Made by a program: the position numbers and the translations under genes. The notes beneath the pieces were generated by a model. That model was not told the origin of the DNA. It saw only the letters and a program-made list of their open reading frames with translations, and did no database searches. DNA of 64,000 nt from contig JAJEKB010001426.1 in the NCBI GenBank assembly GCA_022393335.1, positions 1,304,303 through 1,368,302 of the forward strand. The letters run 5' to 3'. Positions 22,861 through 34,600 of the stretch are shown piece after piece (position 1 is the first letter of the stretch; each line of letters opens with the position of its first letter). Source of the DNA: Macrotrachela quadricornifera. Lineage: Eukaryota; Rotifera; Eurotatoria; Philodinida; Philodinidae.

Positions 22861-24887
22861 AATTCAATATACATTCATATTAGTAATATAAACTTCTAAG
22901 TCATTTGTTATTCAATAATTAGGAGCGGTGAGGAATGTTGGTTTTGAATTAGGTTTTTCGAATGCATTGTGATTGTGCGTGAGTCTTTTACCCTTCAATG
23001 CTGAAAAGAAACGCTTTCGTATATTTTCTTCAAACAATCATCAAGGGTAATCAAGTGAACATCGTATTACATATAACAGAATGTCATTAGTTTTGGACAT
23101 AGAATGTAAGTCAACTCATATTTTGGCTTTGAAAGGAAATAAAAAATGGAAGATTTAGTGGGGATGTTGATAGAAACAGCTAGACGTTTACCTGGAGAGT
23201 TACTTCGAAGATAAGATTTAAAAGAGTCTCAGATACCTTGAATGATTTTTCGAAGAAACTTAATTAATGCCTCTTTATGAATGTGTCCGGCTGATTATCA
23301 GTTCCTGAAAATGAAGGGACGAATAAAATTTGTGCTGTAGACCACACTGTTACGTAAAGTTTCAATACCTTCGATTACGAACTGTCCTACCATAAACAAG
23401 TTAGGTTTTTGGTGTGAAAATAGGAAAATTGATCATATATATCAACGGCTAGCCGTGAGTGGCCGACCGGAGGGAGGCCGACGAACGACTAGACGTTAGT
23501 TTGAGTAGATTATAGTAAGCAAAACGAGTATGAATAAAAGACTGTTGGGGAAGTGATCAAGTTATTAAACTTATGAATTAAAACATTTTTTTTTATTTCA
23601 AGAGATATGAGCGATCTGATCACATCCTTTCAGGAGACGGTCAGCGGCAATTGCGTCGCGTTACTTGTTTGGAAAAAGATAGTTTTTCATGGAATTGTGG
23701 TTTGGAGTGATCGTCACCTGGTCATGCTACTGAACTTGATGAACAAACTGAAACATCTGAATCGCATCTAATTCTGTTTTCTTAAAGAAACAGTTCTATA
23801 GCGATAAATATTGTGGTTAAAAAAATATGAATGCTTGTCTCTCAGTTTTGTTCAAACAAGTCAGAGTTCAGGATTAGGACATATGACGTTCTAAACCACT
23901 GAATGTGGTCAAATATCTGTATTAGACTTGATCAATCTCAATTGGAGTCAAAGAACTCGAATTTGAGATTTTCTTGTCATTTACGTATGAATATATATAG
24001 GGATATTTCTATAAAACGATCATCGCTAGAGAGGGTTTTTGTTTCGTAGCGTTCATACAATCAAGGAGATTGAGATATAAGATATCCAAATGAAAATTAC
24101 TTGGAATGACAATCACACTAAATTTTCTTTCAGAAAAGGGTCAGCGAATCCGTAGGATGAGCGCTACTTGTCAAATATATAAAGGCAATGTCTGAACGTT
24201 ATTTATTCATTAATGATTCGATAGGTACAGTAGTATAATTCACTTTGGATATATGCTTTTTCTAAAGCGTTCATTTCATTCAAACAACATCTAGCAACTT
24301 ACTATTTCGATAGAATGTATAGAAAAAGCTTCCATTCCGTATCGAGAAAACAATGAAATATACGGTATTTTTCCATTGGTTTGCAAAAAATTACACTTAC
24401 TGAATACATTTCTATATTTTACCAATCCATATCTTTCTATTTTATTTTCTTTTTAGACTTTCTTTTATTATCCACAAAAGTATTTTCTTTATTGAACGAA
24501 GGAAATCTCGATTCGTTCGAAAAAATGATTGTTTGATAATGCGCTTGATAATATAGGTAATATCTATATGCACTTTATATCTTTCTGACTCAAACTATAT
24601 TTGTAGGGTTATCACCACATACAGATAAATAACGTCGATGGCGTGCCAAGAAAAAAGTTCAACATCTCCGTACTCAATTATCTCTACATCTTTTACTAGT
24701 TAAACAAATTCTAAATCAAGATTGAGTATACAAAGAAAACAGAGTTTAGAAATTCTGGTCTTCATTTTTTTTGCATAAAGATTTCTTTGATGGATATATT
24801 GATCAACCACAGTTTATAAGTTAATCAGCAGCTTTAATTAATCAACTAGTTGAAAAGGAGAGTTTCTTGATAAAGTTCAATTTTTGG
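22861..24887. other. Intergenic with weak coding traces
   Basis: No gene supported. Bases about 23440-23500 hold a GC-rich word set (CGGCTAGCCGTGAGTGGCC, GCCGACGAACGACTAG) that recurs inverted at 10363-10400. A plus-strand stretch near 24640-24720 reads RWRAKKKVQHLRTQLSLHL before a stop, and 24790-24880 shows a similar short trace; they may be remains of one decayed gene. Confidence 0.35.
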
Positions 24888-26585
24888 TCAAATGGAAGAA
24901 TGTTCTTGTTTGTCCCAATATGCCCCATCTTTTATATTGGCGAACATGATGCAACTGTGAAATCGAAAAAATATTGTCATAGGTTTAAAAAGAGCACCCA
25001 AAACATGCCAACTTTTACCATAGACGTCTTTTTGAATTTGATTCGTATCATCTCCTTTAGCACTAAAAGTATCAAATAGCCATACAGCAAAACTTAATAT
25101 AATCCACATTTGAATGATTCCTTTAGTTAGTACTCCTTTGTGTTGACGAGCCTTCCAAATAACTGATAATTGAAGGGCCGTTTGAATAATCGGTATAACC
25201 GAAGCTGTTAATGTTAACCATCGAATATATTCCATTAATTGACTATCTATTTTCGATCGTATTGAGCCAACAAAAGTTAGACCACAATAAACAATCAAAA
25301 AAAGATTTGCAACGAGTAAAAATGAAAAGTCTATTTTGAACTCCATATTCACTGGTTCAACACTTGGTACTTGTTCTGAATTATTTTCTTTTTTATATAA
25401 TTTGTTTAATGAATAAATCGAATATAAGCAAATAATAAGGACAAGAATAATTTCGCAGATTTCACTAATCATAGTTAATAAATTACTTTTATTATAACTG
25501 ACCACAGTAGTTCGATGATCACTATCATCTGTATTAAATTCTTGAAATAAAACGATAACTATTGAAAGACTTACTAAAAGTATTCCGGCGGCTGGAAGCA
25601 AAATTAATGGAAACAATGTGTCATTTTTTCCTAATGGTTTTTTGATTCTTGTGAAACAACTGGCAATAGATGAAAGTATCGGTTTCAAACAGTTCTTTTT
25701 TGGTAGTAAGTTTTTGATAGACGTGCAACTGTCACAAACTATCTTCTTATTTAGTAGATATTGAAATTTCGACAAAAAATCCTTCTTTTCGTCCTGAAAA
25801 CATTTGGACATTATTAACAATTCAATAAAGCAAGCAAATCGATACTCCAAACCCAATGGATATAAATATGGTGTGATTTTATCGAATTTTTTTAAGCCTT
25901 GTCTTGGAGGTAAATTGCATAATTCTTCTTTTTCTTCATGATAATGGACCTCTTGAAAAAGTATTTGTAGCCACTGAACTAGGCAAAATATTGCTGAACA
26001 GATCAGAAACATTTTTGACTCTGGATTCTTGAATTTATTTGAATGGCTTAACTGATGTAGTATGAACATTAATATGCATGATTGGCACATACCTTTCAAA
26101 ATGTTTGCCGTCATTGATATGGTAATATTGGTCAAACAGTGAGAATCGGGTTCATAATTTTGATTTATAATCAAAATGAGCTGATCACCAAATCTTGTCA
26201 TGATAAACAATGAATCACCAACCCCAAGAACAAAAAGAAATGCACGAACAATAGCTGAATGTTGTTTGGTATGAGTGGAAGTAGTGTGATGGTGAGAATC
26301 ACTATCATGCATGGAAAATATTGTTTTAATAATGCCATAGACTGTTACTACATAGGTAATCATTAGTAAAACATCAGCGATTCGGGCCTTCCCGTCAAAT
26401 GCCGTTGGACTCGAGCCAAATAATGTCAATCCAATCAGAATTACTGATAATAGAGGCAGAAGAATCAAGAAGAAAGACCAGAAATACCATTGCCGAGATT
26501 TCCATAGTGGTACCTCGTTAGATCGAGACACTTCTTCAGATGGTTGATTGAGAGTCAAATTCCTAGGTCTGTCAATATTAACCAT
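24888..26585 (-). CDS. Otopetrin-like proton channel, intronless
   Basis: Single-exon frame of 565 codons, ATG at 26585. About twelve hydrophobic segments are visible, the first starting near residue 33 (WYFWSFFLILLPLLSVILIG). Segments match otopetrin landmarks: RAFLFVLGVGDSLFIM, QSCILMFILHQL with a following KMFLICSAIFCLVQWL, IIQMWIILSFAVWLFDTF, and near the C-terminus FFRFHSCIMFANI. Otopetrins are dimeric plasma-membrane proton channels. Divergent members of this family are multiplied in invertebrates. The N-terminus is cytosolic by prediction. The family call rests on my reading of these motifs; an unrelated multi-TM family is possible but less likely. Confidence 0.7.
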   Translation of the reverse strand: MVNIDRPRNLTLNQPSEEVSRSNEVPLWKSRQWYFWSFFLILLPLLSVILIGLTLFGSSPTAFDGKARIADVLLMITYVVTVYGIIKTIFSMHDSDSHHHTTSTHTKQHSAIVRAFLFVLGVGDSLFIMTRFGDQLILIINQNYEPDSHCLTNITISMTANILKGMCQSCILMFILHQLSHSNKFKNPESKMFLICSAIFCLVQWLQILFQEVHYHEEKEELCNLPPRQGLKKFDKITPYLYPLGLEYRFACFIELLIMSKCFQDEKKDFLSKFQYLLNKKIVCDSCTSIKNLLPKKNCLKPILSSIASCFTRIKKPLGKNDTLFPLILLPAAGILLVSLSIVIVLFQEFNTDDSDHRTTVVSYNKSNLLTMISEICEIILVLIICLYSIYSLNKLYKKENNSEQVPSVEPVNMEFKIDFSFLLVANLFLIVYCGLTFVGSIRSKIDSQLMEYIRWLTLTASVIPIIQTALQLSVIWKARQHKGVLTKGIIQMWIILSFAVWLFDTFSAKGDDTNQIQKDVYGKSWHVLGALFKPMTIFFRFHSCIMFANIKDGAYWDKQEHSSI

Positions 26586-27480
26586 TTCCTCTCTAAAAAA
26601 ATCAATATGATATACTTTTAAATGTAAAAAAAATTGCCAATCCGGAAAAGTGAAAAATCTGTGCTCTTCGCTTCTTACTGTATAACATATTTTTTAATGT
26701 TATATAGTAGATATGGTCTTCATCATTTTCTGCTTACCAGTGTTCAAGTGAACAATCGAACATGGATTGATGAAAGAAGAAATCCTCATAGTGTGATCAA
26801 AAATATTCGTGACACATTTCTAACAAAATTAAACACATATATCAGGGTGGCATAAAAATCAATTTACCGAAAAAAATTGAGTGTATCCATTAGAACTTCT
26901 ATTAATGATAGCGCCGTGTTTAAAGTTTATATGAATAAAGAAATGCTTAGAGAGATCCTCTATTGAGTAACACTATTGTCCTCAACAAAAAAAATGTTAC
27001 TTTTTCACAGGTAGGAAAAAAACCTATATGTGATAATGAAAAGATAGTTTATCAAGATCAAATATAAATTCTTATTCATGTTTCTTTTGTTTATTATCAA
27101 ATATATCTTACAGTTATTTCTTGAGAAGAAAAGAAGCATGAGTGAGAATTTAAATTTTCTCTTGATAAATTATCTTTTCTTTATCATATATAGGTTTTTT
27201 TTCCAACCTGTGAAAAAGTAGCATTTGTTTTTGTTGAGAACAATAGTGTTACTAAAAAGAAGGTCTCTCTAAGCATTTCTTTATGAACATAAACTTTATA
27301 CACGCCTCTTTTGTGCCACCCTGTGTTAGTGGTGCGATGGGATCACCATTCACATTAACATTAACTAATATCGTTGTATGGAAATGGCAAAAACAAACTA
27401 TTCTTTTTATTTTTAGATATATTGGTGATATTTTCTTTATATCCAATGATACTGAGCATAATATCAAACAATAATTGAAT
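26586..27480. mobile_element. Penelope-like element debris with inverted duplication
   Basis: On the plus strand 27310-27474 encodes a reverse-transcriptase block typical of PLEs: GAMGSPFTLTLTNIV, VWKWQKQ and, where the active site should be YIDD, YIGD before IFFISND. Upstream, 26740-26852 gives a short possible PLE-like frame (WIDERRNPHSVIKNIRDTF). Between them, 26911-27090 and 27125-27306 are inverted copies of one ~180-bp sequence that translates to KVYMNKEMLRE-like peptide. All frames are broken. YIDD to YIGD would abolish catalysis on its own. Confidence 0.65.
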
Positions 27481-27514
27481 TATTCTAATAAATTTCATTC
27501 AAATATAAAACTAT

Positions 27515-27535
27515 CTTGAGGGTGTGAGTTTCGAG
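27515..27535 (-). repeat. TGAGGG-type junction motif
   Basis: CTTGAGGGTGTGAGTTTCGA on the plus strand. The same arrangement, CTTGAGGGTG then GAGTTTCGA, occurs at 36761-36797. It lies 16 bp from the hammerhead relic, so it may be part of the same retroelement terminus. Confidence 0.5.
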
Positions 27536-27550
27536 ATAGATTACTGCGAC

Positions 27551-27580
27551 CGGTTTCGACTTATTTTAAAGTCTTATCAG
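27551..27580 (-). ncRNA. Hammerhead ribozyme relic (PLE type)
   Basis: On the minus strand the sequence reads CTGATAA, stem GACTT / loop TAAAAT / stem AAGTC, then GAAA, CCGG, TC. This is the order of a type-I hammerhead: CUGANGA core, stem II, GAAA core, very short stem III and a UH cleavage site. Penelope-like elements are known to carry such minimal hammerheads with tiny stem III. The conserved G8 of the core is A here (CUGAUAA), so it should not cleave. Stem I pairing is poor. PLE reverse-transcriptase debris lies 75 bp away. Confidence 0.55.
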
Positions 27581-27589
27581 GTGGCTTAT

Positions 27590-28851
27590 ATAATCTGCAT
27601 ATACGTAGAATTCAATAAAAGTCAACCCTGAAGATATCTTAAAGATATCTCCAAAGATTAATTTTCGATTCATTTTGAGATCTACCGTGATATTAATTGT
27701 TAGAAAATAGAAAGGCTGCGACTGGTTTGGATCCTTCTCACGTCAGTAAAACCCGATTTTCTGAATAAGAAAGAGAAATTTTCGAAAAAACTTTTCATGG
27801 ATGTGAAACTAGGAATCTACTCAAGTAGATGGAAAAAAAGCTAGCGATGAATGTTCGAATCTTGAAAATATATGTTTTTCCCGTTCTGTTCGAATTTCGA
27901 GCTCCTTGAACACTATCGAATTACGGATCCTCGGAAACATTGTCTCATCGCATACTCATTTTCGACTCTTCAAACGCACTTCTACTGTTCGAAACCCTAA
28001 CTACTCGACGAAAGGGAACTTATCGGAAATAGACTTTCGATTACTCGATATGATTTCGATGAGTCGAAGTCTAACGACATACCGCGTGGTTGAAAATATT
28101 GCTTCATCATGCAGTTATTTTCGATCGCTCGAAGCCTATCGGAATGTGAAGTGCTCGATGAGATGAAACTTATCAATAAAATAGTTTCAACCATTCATTT
28201 TAATTTTGCTTGCTGAAAACTTCGGAATTCAATTTCTGAGTAGTCTTTCAGTTTTAGTCAATTGTCATCAAAGAATTTTTGTTTGATACATGACTTTACA
28301 TACTTTTATAATTTTGACAAGATCATTCATCCGCTATAGTTAGAATTATGACAGAACATTTTCACATTCCTGAAAAAAAATACTCTTAATGAGTTTTAGG
28401 TTTTGAAGATCTCAGACATTCCGAGCTCTTCGTGTCATTTCGATTTTCAGAGACTCGTTAGCGAAAACCTAGTCGATGGAATTATTTTGAACTGAAAAAT
28501 CAGTTTGGTTCACAATTCACAAAATTATTGAAATAATTGAAGATTCTAAACTTAAAGGAGGTATAGAAGTGAGATTTATTCTTATTCTAGATTGTTTTAA
28601 TATTTCTATTATTATTTTTTTTGTATATATTCATATTTATTACAATATATTCTAGTTTATTTTTAAGCATAAATCTGAGCCTCCTATTCAACGAAAAGAG
28701 ACCTATAATAGATAGAACTGTTTCTCTCAATCATCGATAATTACTATATTTATAAAAGACTTTTTTGGAAAAAGAATTAATATTTAAAAAAAAAAAGAAT
28801 TTTGTACAAGAAAATTTTGAAAAAGATAAATTATTATTTGAAATAAAGGAA
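27590..28851. other. Intergenic, with a TCGA-rich stretch
   Basis: No gene. Bases 27880-28180 are unusually dense in TCGA, TTCGA and ACTCGA words on both strands, giving a low-complexity, self-complementary texture like the other fold-back blocks here; open frames within it are a by-product. Confidence 0.4.
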
Positions 28852-30276
28852 GGGGGCGCATAAGGAGTCAAATTTGCCCATAGGACTCTTATCGGTCTAT
28901 CCTCATCGAATCATATATCAAGTGAAAGAACGTATTCAAATTAGCATGTTGACACTCTCTTTATAGGATTTTCGTTGAATTTCCGAAGCAAATTACTATT
29001 CACAAAGTAACTCAACTTTGGTCATAAATTCAATAATCAACCTTATCACAAGGGATTCGGTTTTAGAGAAAATTAATTATTCGATAGTTTTTAAATACGA
29101 CTTCAAATTCTATATATGAATTAACAATCGGTTGCTTGACTTAGTAAGGAGAAGAATTGATATACTTTTAGGCACTTTTGATATAGGTCCTATATTTACC
29201 ATCAACTTTTATCTTTTAACAAATATTTTGTCATAAAAATTAAACTAAACTCAATTCTAGTCTTGTTCATTTGATAGTCCTTTTTTAAAAGCTACAGAAC
29301 TGTATATTACCTAAAGTCTAAAAAATATGGCCACTATGAAAATTTCTAGTCATATTGTGCTGGAGATATGATTTTATTAACGTTCTTGCCTGTTTTTGAC
29401 TAGCAATGAGCCTTTTTCTGTCAATAAAGTCCTAGTTTAAATCAAAACTAACATCAGATTTGGAGTCAGCATCGAAAACTGAGTCGATTCATGTGTATTT
29501 CAAATCTATTCAAGAACTTGCATTTTTCTCGAAAATTCATTCCTTTTCCCTTCAGGGTACCTCAAAAAGGCCGAAGCAAAATGAAAATTCTCGGATGTAT
29601 TTGAAATATAGATGATTCAACTCAGTTTTCGATGCTGAATCCCAATCTGATACTAGTTTTGATTTAAACTAGGGCTTTATTAACAGAAAAAGGCTCATTG
29701 CTAGTCAAAAACAGGCAAAAACATTAAAAAAGTCATATCTCCAGCACAATATGACTAGAAATTTTCGTAGTGACCGTATTTTTTAGACTTTAGGTAATAT
29801 ACAGTTCTGTAGCTTTTAAAAAAGGGCTATAAAATGAACAAGACTAGAATTGTGGTTACTTTAATTTTTATGACAAAATATTTGTTAAAAGATAAAAGTT
29901 GATGGTAAATATAGGACCTATATCAAGAGTGCCTAAAAGTGTATCAATTCTTCTCCTTACTAAGTCAAGCAGCCGATTATTGATTCATATATAGAATTGA
30001 AGCTCTGTTTATAAACTATCAAATAATTAATTTCACAGCTATTTTTTACAATCAATTTTTTCTAAAACCAAATCCACTGTGATAAGGTTGATTATTGATT
30101 TTATGACCAAAAATGAGTTACTTTGTAAATAGTAATTTGCTTCGGAAATTCAACGAAAATCCTATAAAGAGAGTGTCAACATGCTAATTTGAATACGTTC
30201 TTTCACTTGATATATGATTCGATGAGGATAGACCGATAAGAGTCCTATGGGCAAATTTGACTCCTTATGCGCCCCC
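28852..30276. mobile_element. 1.4-kb long inverted repeat (fold-back element)
   Basis: The sequence starts GGGGGCGCATAAGGAGTCAA at 28852 and ends with its reverse complement at 30276. The two arms stay aligned over roughly 680 nt each with scattered mismatches and small indels, meeting around 29564 with a spacer of about 60 nt. Weak similarity continues a few tens of bases outside both ends. No open frame of note, no transposase and no clear target-site duplication were found. It could be a MITE-like fold-back transposon or a head-to-head duplication. A transcript through it would form a long hairpin. Confidence 0.85.
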
Positions 30277-30299
30277 GCCTGCTTTACCTCAAATTTTCT

Positions 30300-30560
30300 T
30301 TTGTTGATGTGGAAATTTATGTCAAGCATTTATTTGGTAGTAAACATATCTCAAACATTTTTTAATTCAGAAGGTGTGTCTCAAACTTTCTGTCATCTAA
30401 AGAAAATATATCTCAAAATATTCTTTCATTCGAAGGAATTCTATCACAAAGTCTCTTTCATGTAGGAGAGAAATGTATTTCAAATTTAACCTTACTTCAA
30501 TTCGGAAGGTATTCCATATTAGACTTTGCTTCAGCTGGAAGAAAACTTTTCCCTCACATA
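30300..30560. repeat. Degenerate ~40-bp tandem repeat
   Basis: About six diverged units around ATCTCAAA, TTCTTTCATTC and GAAGG succeed each other at roughly 40-bp spacing immediately outside the palindrome. Identity between units is low. Confidence 0.4.
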
Positions 30561-31675
30561 TTTCTTAACTCCGGATGACAACTCTCCAGTTTCATCCGCA
30601 TTTATGGTCCAAAAATAAGACTGGTCGTCGCACATGCCAGTCTACTTCCCTCTTTAGTCCATTTTTTTATTTTAAAAATATTTTTGCTTGAATATTGTGA
30701 GCGAACAAGTGATATAATTATTTTAGTTACATGTTATTGGTCTGATCATCGAGTTTTGAGCGATTTTTTAATTTTCTCCCGCTTTGAAAAGCATCGCGCT
30801 CGTGCTTTGAGTACATCGTGCAGCCACTGAAATTAGCATCAGCTTTCACGATTGGATCATTTCCTATCACCTTCAAACTTAATATAGCTATCACATTACT
30901 ATGTTTTAACCATATGCAATAATTTTTTGATGTCTACAACAATCATATACGAGTGTCTGAGCCCAAAAATTTATCTAGAACATCGCCATATAGAAAAGGA
31001 AAAAGAAACCAACACTTGTTCACTTAACCTTTAGGAAACTCTTTCAGTTTCTCTGAACTAAACGAACAACAATCAAATTTTTACTATCCAGATTGAGTTT
31101 TAAGAAGTAATTGGTACCTTTAATCATTCATCTCTTCGGAATCTCTGGATGATCGGATTGATAGTCTTTAGATCCTTGTGTTTTTTTACCTTTAAATTTT
31201 GATTCTGACACATACAACCATATTTTATTTCATATGACTCTCCTTCAATCGGATGAACAAGATCTTATGCATACTGAAACGTAACAAGTGCAAATGAGCC
31301 ATGGAAAGACTGTAAATGGAAAATCAAACTAAAAATCGAGAGAGAATGAATCAACATAGTTTAGAGGTATTGTCTCGGTTTTGAGGATTCTTCTAGAAAA
31401 CATTTTCTTTTGTTTAAAATAAACCAGCGCACACATCACATATAACATCGTTCTACAATAAAAAAGAAACGCACACCTGTATCTCACCATTAATATGTAA
31501 GATGTTATACAAAAACAAACATAACAAAAGAAATTATCGAAGATATTATATTCGAAAGAAAGGATAGATTCAGTAATAGTAATGAGTAGTATCAAATCCA
31601 GTGGAAAAAGAGAAATAAGAGAAGAGAGATATTCTGTACGTGAGAGTTGTATTAGCTGTATAATGGACCAATTCA
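30561..31675. other. Intergenic 3' of the TSP1 gene
   Basis: No gene supported; the minus-strand open frame at 31329-31706 overlaps the TSP1 exon in another frame and shows no domain. Confidence 0.35.
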
Positions 31676-34600
31676 TCATACGGTAGAGCAACTTGGATAG
31701 AAACAAGGACGAAATCCGGCTGTGTCACTGTTTGGCGTACAAGTAGAGCAGTTGGAACTAAACATATCGATACACAAACGCTCTCGCATGTATGTACCAG
31801 TGCCGCAAGAAACAGAGCATGCACCATTCACCCAATGTGACCACGTGCAATCTAGGAAAGAAGAAAGTTTGATGGTATGAATAATGTGAGTAGAAAAGTG
31901 TCTTATTTAATTGTCTAGAACCTAATGTGCCATTCTAGGATATCACTCTCAAGAGTTAATTACATGAGGAGACACAAACCAATTAATTACTCGCAAATGC
32001 GACCTTATAATGTGAAGATTATTTTACCACTCTTTTTTTTGCTTTCTCCTTTCCTACAATGAACGATTGAGTACGGCAAAAGATAAAAACTTTCTGATAT
32101 TAATTTCCGAAAAATTAAAAGTAGACTATCAGATCATATAAGACTAATTTCAAAATGAATTGCCTAGTCTGATTCAATCTGATCTGGAAAGATTTTTCTG
32201 TCCGATAGAATGGGCTTAACTTTTCCTGACACCAACTAGATCAAAGTTTATTTCTCTTCTAAGGGAAGATTTCTCGTGTAAAAACAAGAGAAAATCAGGT
32301 TTTGATCAGAATTTTAGTAAAAACCAATAAATTCCAATGTGAATATTTGATTAGAACTAGACTAGCTACTTCTTAATTTATTTTAACCATACTTTTATCG
32401 ACGTAGTTTATTTTTAATCTATTGGAAAGTCAAAAATTTGTTCTCGACCCGACCAACTAAGTATGATAACGATGCTTTTTAATCTTTATTCTAAATAAGG
32501 AAAGCTATTATATGAAGATAGCTAGTATTTAAAGTACAAGATTTAGCGCGATGGTCATGAACTATATGTTTCTCGAGTTTTCAGTTACAAACTTGAGGTT
32601 GGAAAAATTTTTGCTCAATACCGTATCAGCTCAATAAATGTTACTAGCATCACTACATATATCAAGCTATAATATATTATTCATCAGAAATCCTTGTTCA
32701 TTATCAATAATCTTGATTTAGTCGAAGATCTAGCGAATGCACTTTGTCTTTTCAATGCGATGGATGATTTGAACTATCGCTTACGCTATTTCTAGAAGCC
32801 TTAAAATTGACTGCCTTTATTCAATTTGAGTTGAACGAACACAATGAACTGGCTGATCGGCTCGAATCGAACTACTGCGATCGTTCTGAATTTAAAGCTT
32901 GTGAACCACAGAAACCTTTTCAGTAAAACAGTTATTTAAGTTGAAAACAATAGTCTGAATTGTGATAGTCTGAATTCTCACCGCTCTATTTTTTGCACCA
33001 CATTTCTGGCCGATATGAAAACACCGAATGAATATTCTGACTTTGGCAGATTCGCTCGAGAAACTTTTCGTGGAAAGTTATTCGGTATATTTTCTAAGCT
33101 CTCCTTGATAGCACATTATTTTCCTAAACTGAGATCATATGATTGTTTGTTACTGTAGTTTCTCACAATTTTATTTCGGCTTTCTTACCAGAACTCCTCA
33201 TGAGATGGGGCAAACTTTCCGTCCCATCCCATGGTCTAATAATAGAAAGACAATGATGGTTCTGTTCCACCACAAGTGTAAAATTTGTTTGCCGTCGCCT
33301 TTTCTATGCATGATCTTATGAAGCATCGCGTAGCGAAAGTTCTTTTCATTTTCCCAAGACAGCATTTACTGGTGACAAAATAGTCCTATTAAAAGCATAA
33401 TTCTAATATTTGTTTGAGAAGCGAATACGACCAAAGGCGGCGATTTTTGAAGTAGTATTAAGAAGGAAATCTCGAAAAACGTATAATTCACTATAATAAA
33501 ATTGATTTTTCGAGTGAAAGAAGAAGAAGAAAATTTTTTATTTAATATTCAGCCGCCTGAGGCGGCTATGCTTGCAACTGTCAAATATTTTGAAAGGTGA
33601 ACATAAACTTCAGAACATTTATCACATTGGAAGCTGCTCTATGCGTCCTGAATTATGAAATTGACAAATACTATTCCCTATTTTCATAAATAAAAATTTC
33701 AAAATTTCTATTTATTGGGGGTGTATACTCCCTCAGACCCTACTTCCATGGCTCTTGGCTCTATACAATAGCACTTTCCTAAAATACAAAAAAGGAAAAT
33801 CGCAAAACAACAATACTATTACCAGCAAAAGAGATTACTAATTATATATACAAATACAATACAGAAAATCAACGGAAATAATGCTTTGATCTACCTGACT
33901 GCCGAATACAACATTTATATAGAATAATCTTTTACTTAACAATATTGGTCGGATATCTCATGGGATGACAAGTTTTTCGAGAGTGTCCCGTCCTATCCAA
34001 TCTCATGTGGGGCTCTGTTTCTTACTATATGTAGCATATATTTCGCACAGACATAATAGAAGACAAACCCAAAGTAACACGACGTTGTAGTCTTATGAAA
34101 TTTTCATTGCAGAGACAGATAGGAAAATGAAAACATTTCATAAAAATAAATGGCGAAAAACACTGATAAGGGAACTATTGTGTCATTACTATAGTGTTCA
34201 GACAATAGAAATGGTTAACGAAGGGTTTAACTCGACAGTTATAGGCTTGGAAAAATAAACAATGATCCAGGCAGTTCTACTGAACGGCTCGGGTCAATTT
34301 TGATCGTCTATAGTGATATTGGTGAGGAAAAAGGCTACTAATGAAACTCTGATAGAATGAAAGAGAGAGGAGTTCGATTTATTATCAACTGAACTATAGA
34401 GCCTACCTGTTATTATTAATGCTGAAGTTGATAATGGGCTACTGTCAACAGTCACCGTGGTTGTGGTTGTTGTTATTGTTGTAGCTAAATGAAAAAAATA
34501 GTGCTTTACCAAATAAAGATTTTTCAACGAAAACAATGATAAAGTCTCAATACTGAATTCACTCTGCGATACATTCATTTTCATTCATTGATAAAAGGGG

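Noticed and set aside
27906..28194. Overlapping 86- and 65-codon frames on both strands
   Set aside because: They arise from TCGA-rich low-complexity sequence that is open on both strands.
28852..30276. Pair of LTRs around a retroelement
   Set aside because: The repeats are inverted, not direct, and nothing coding lies between them.
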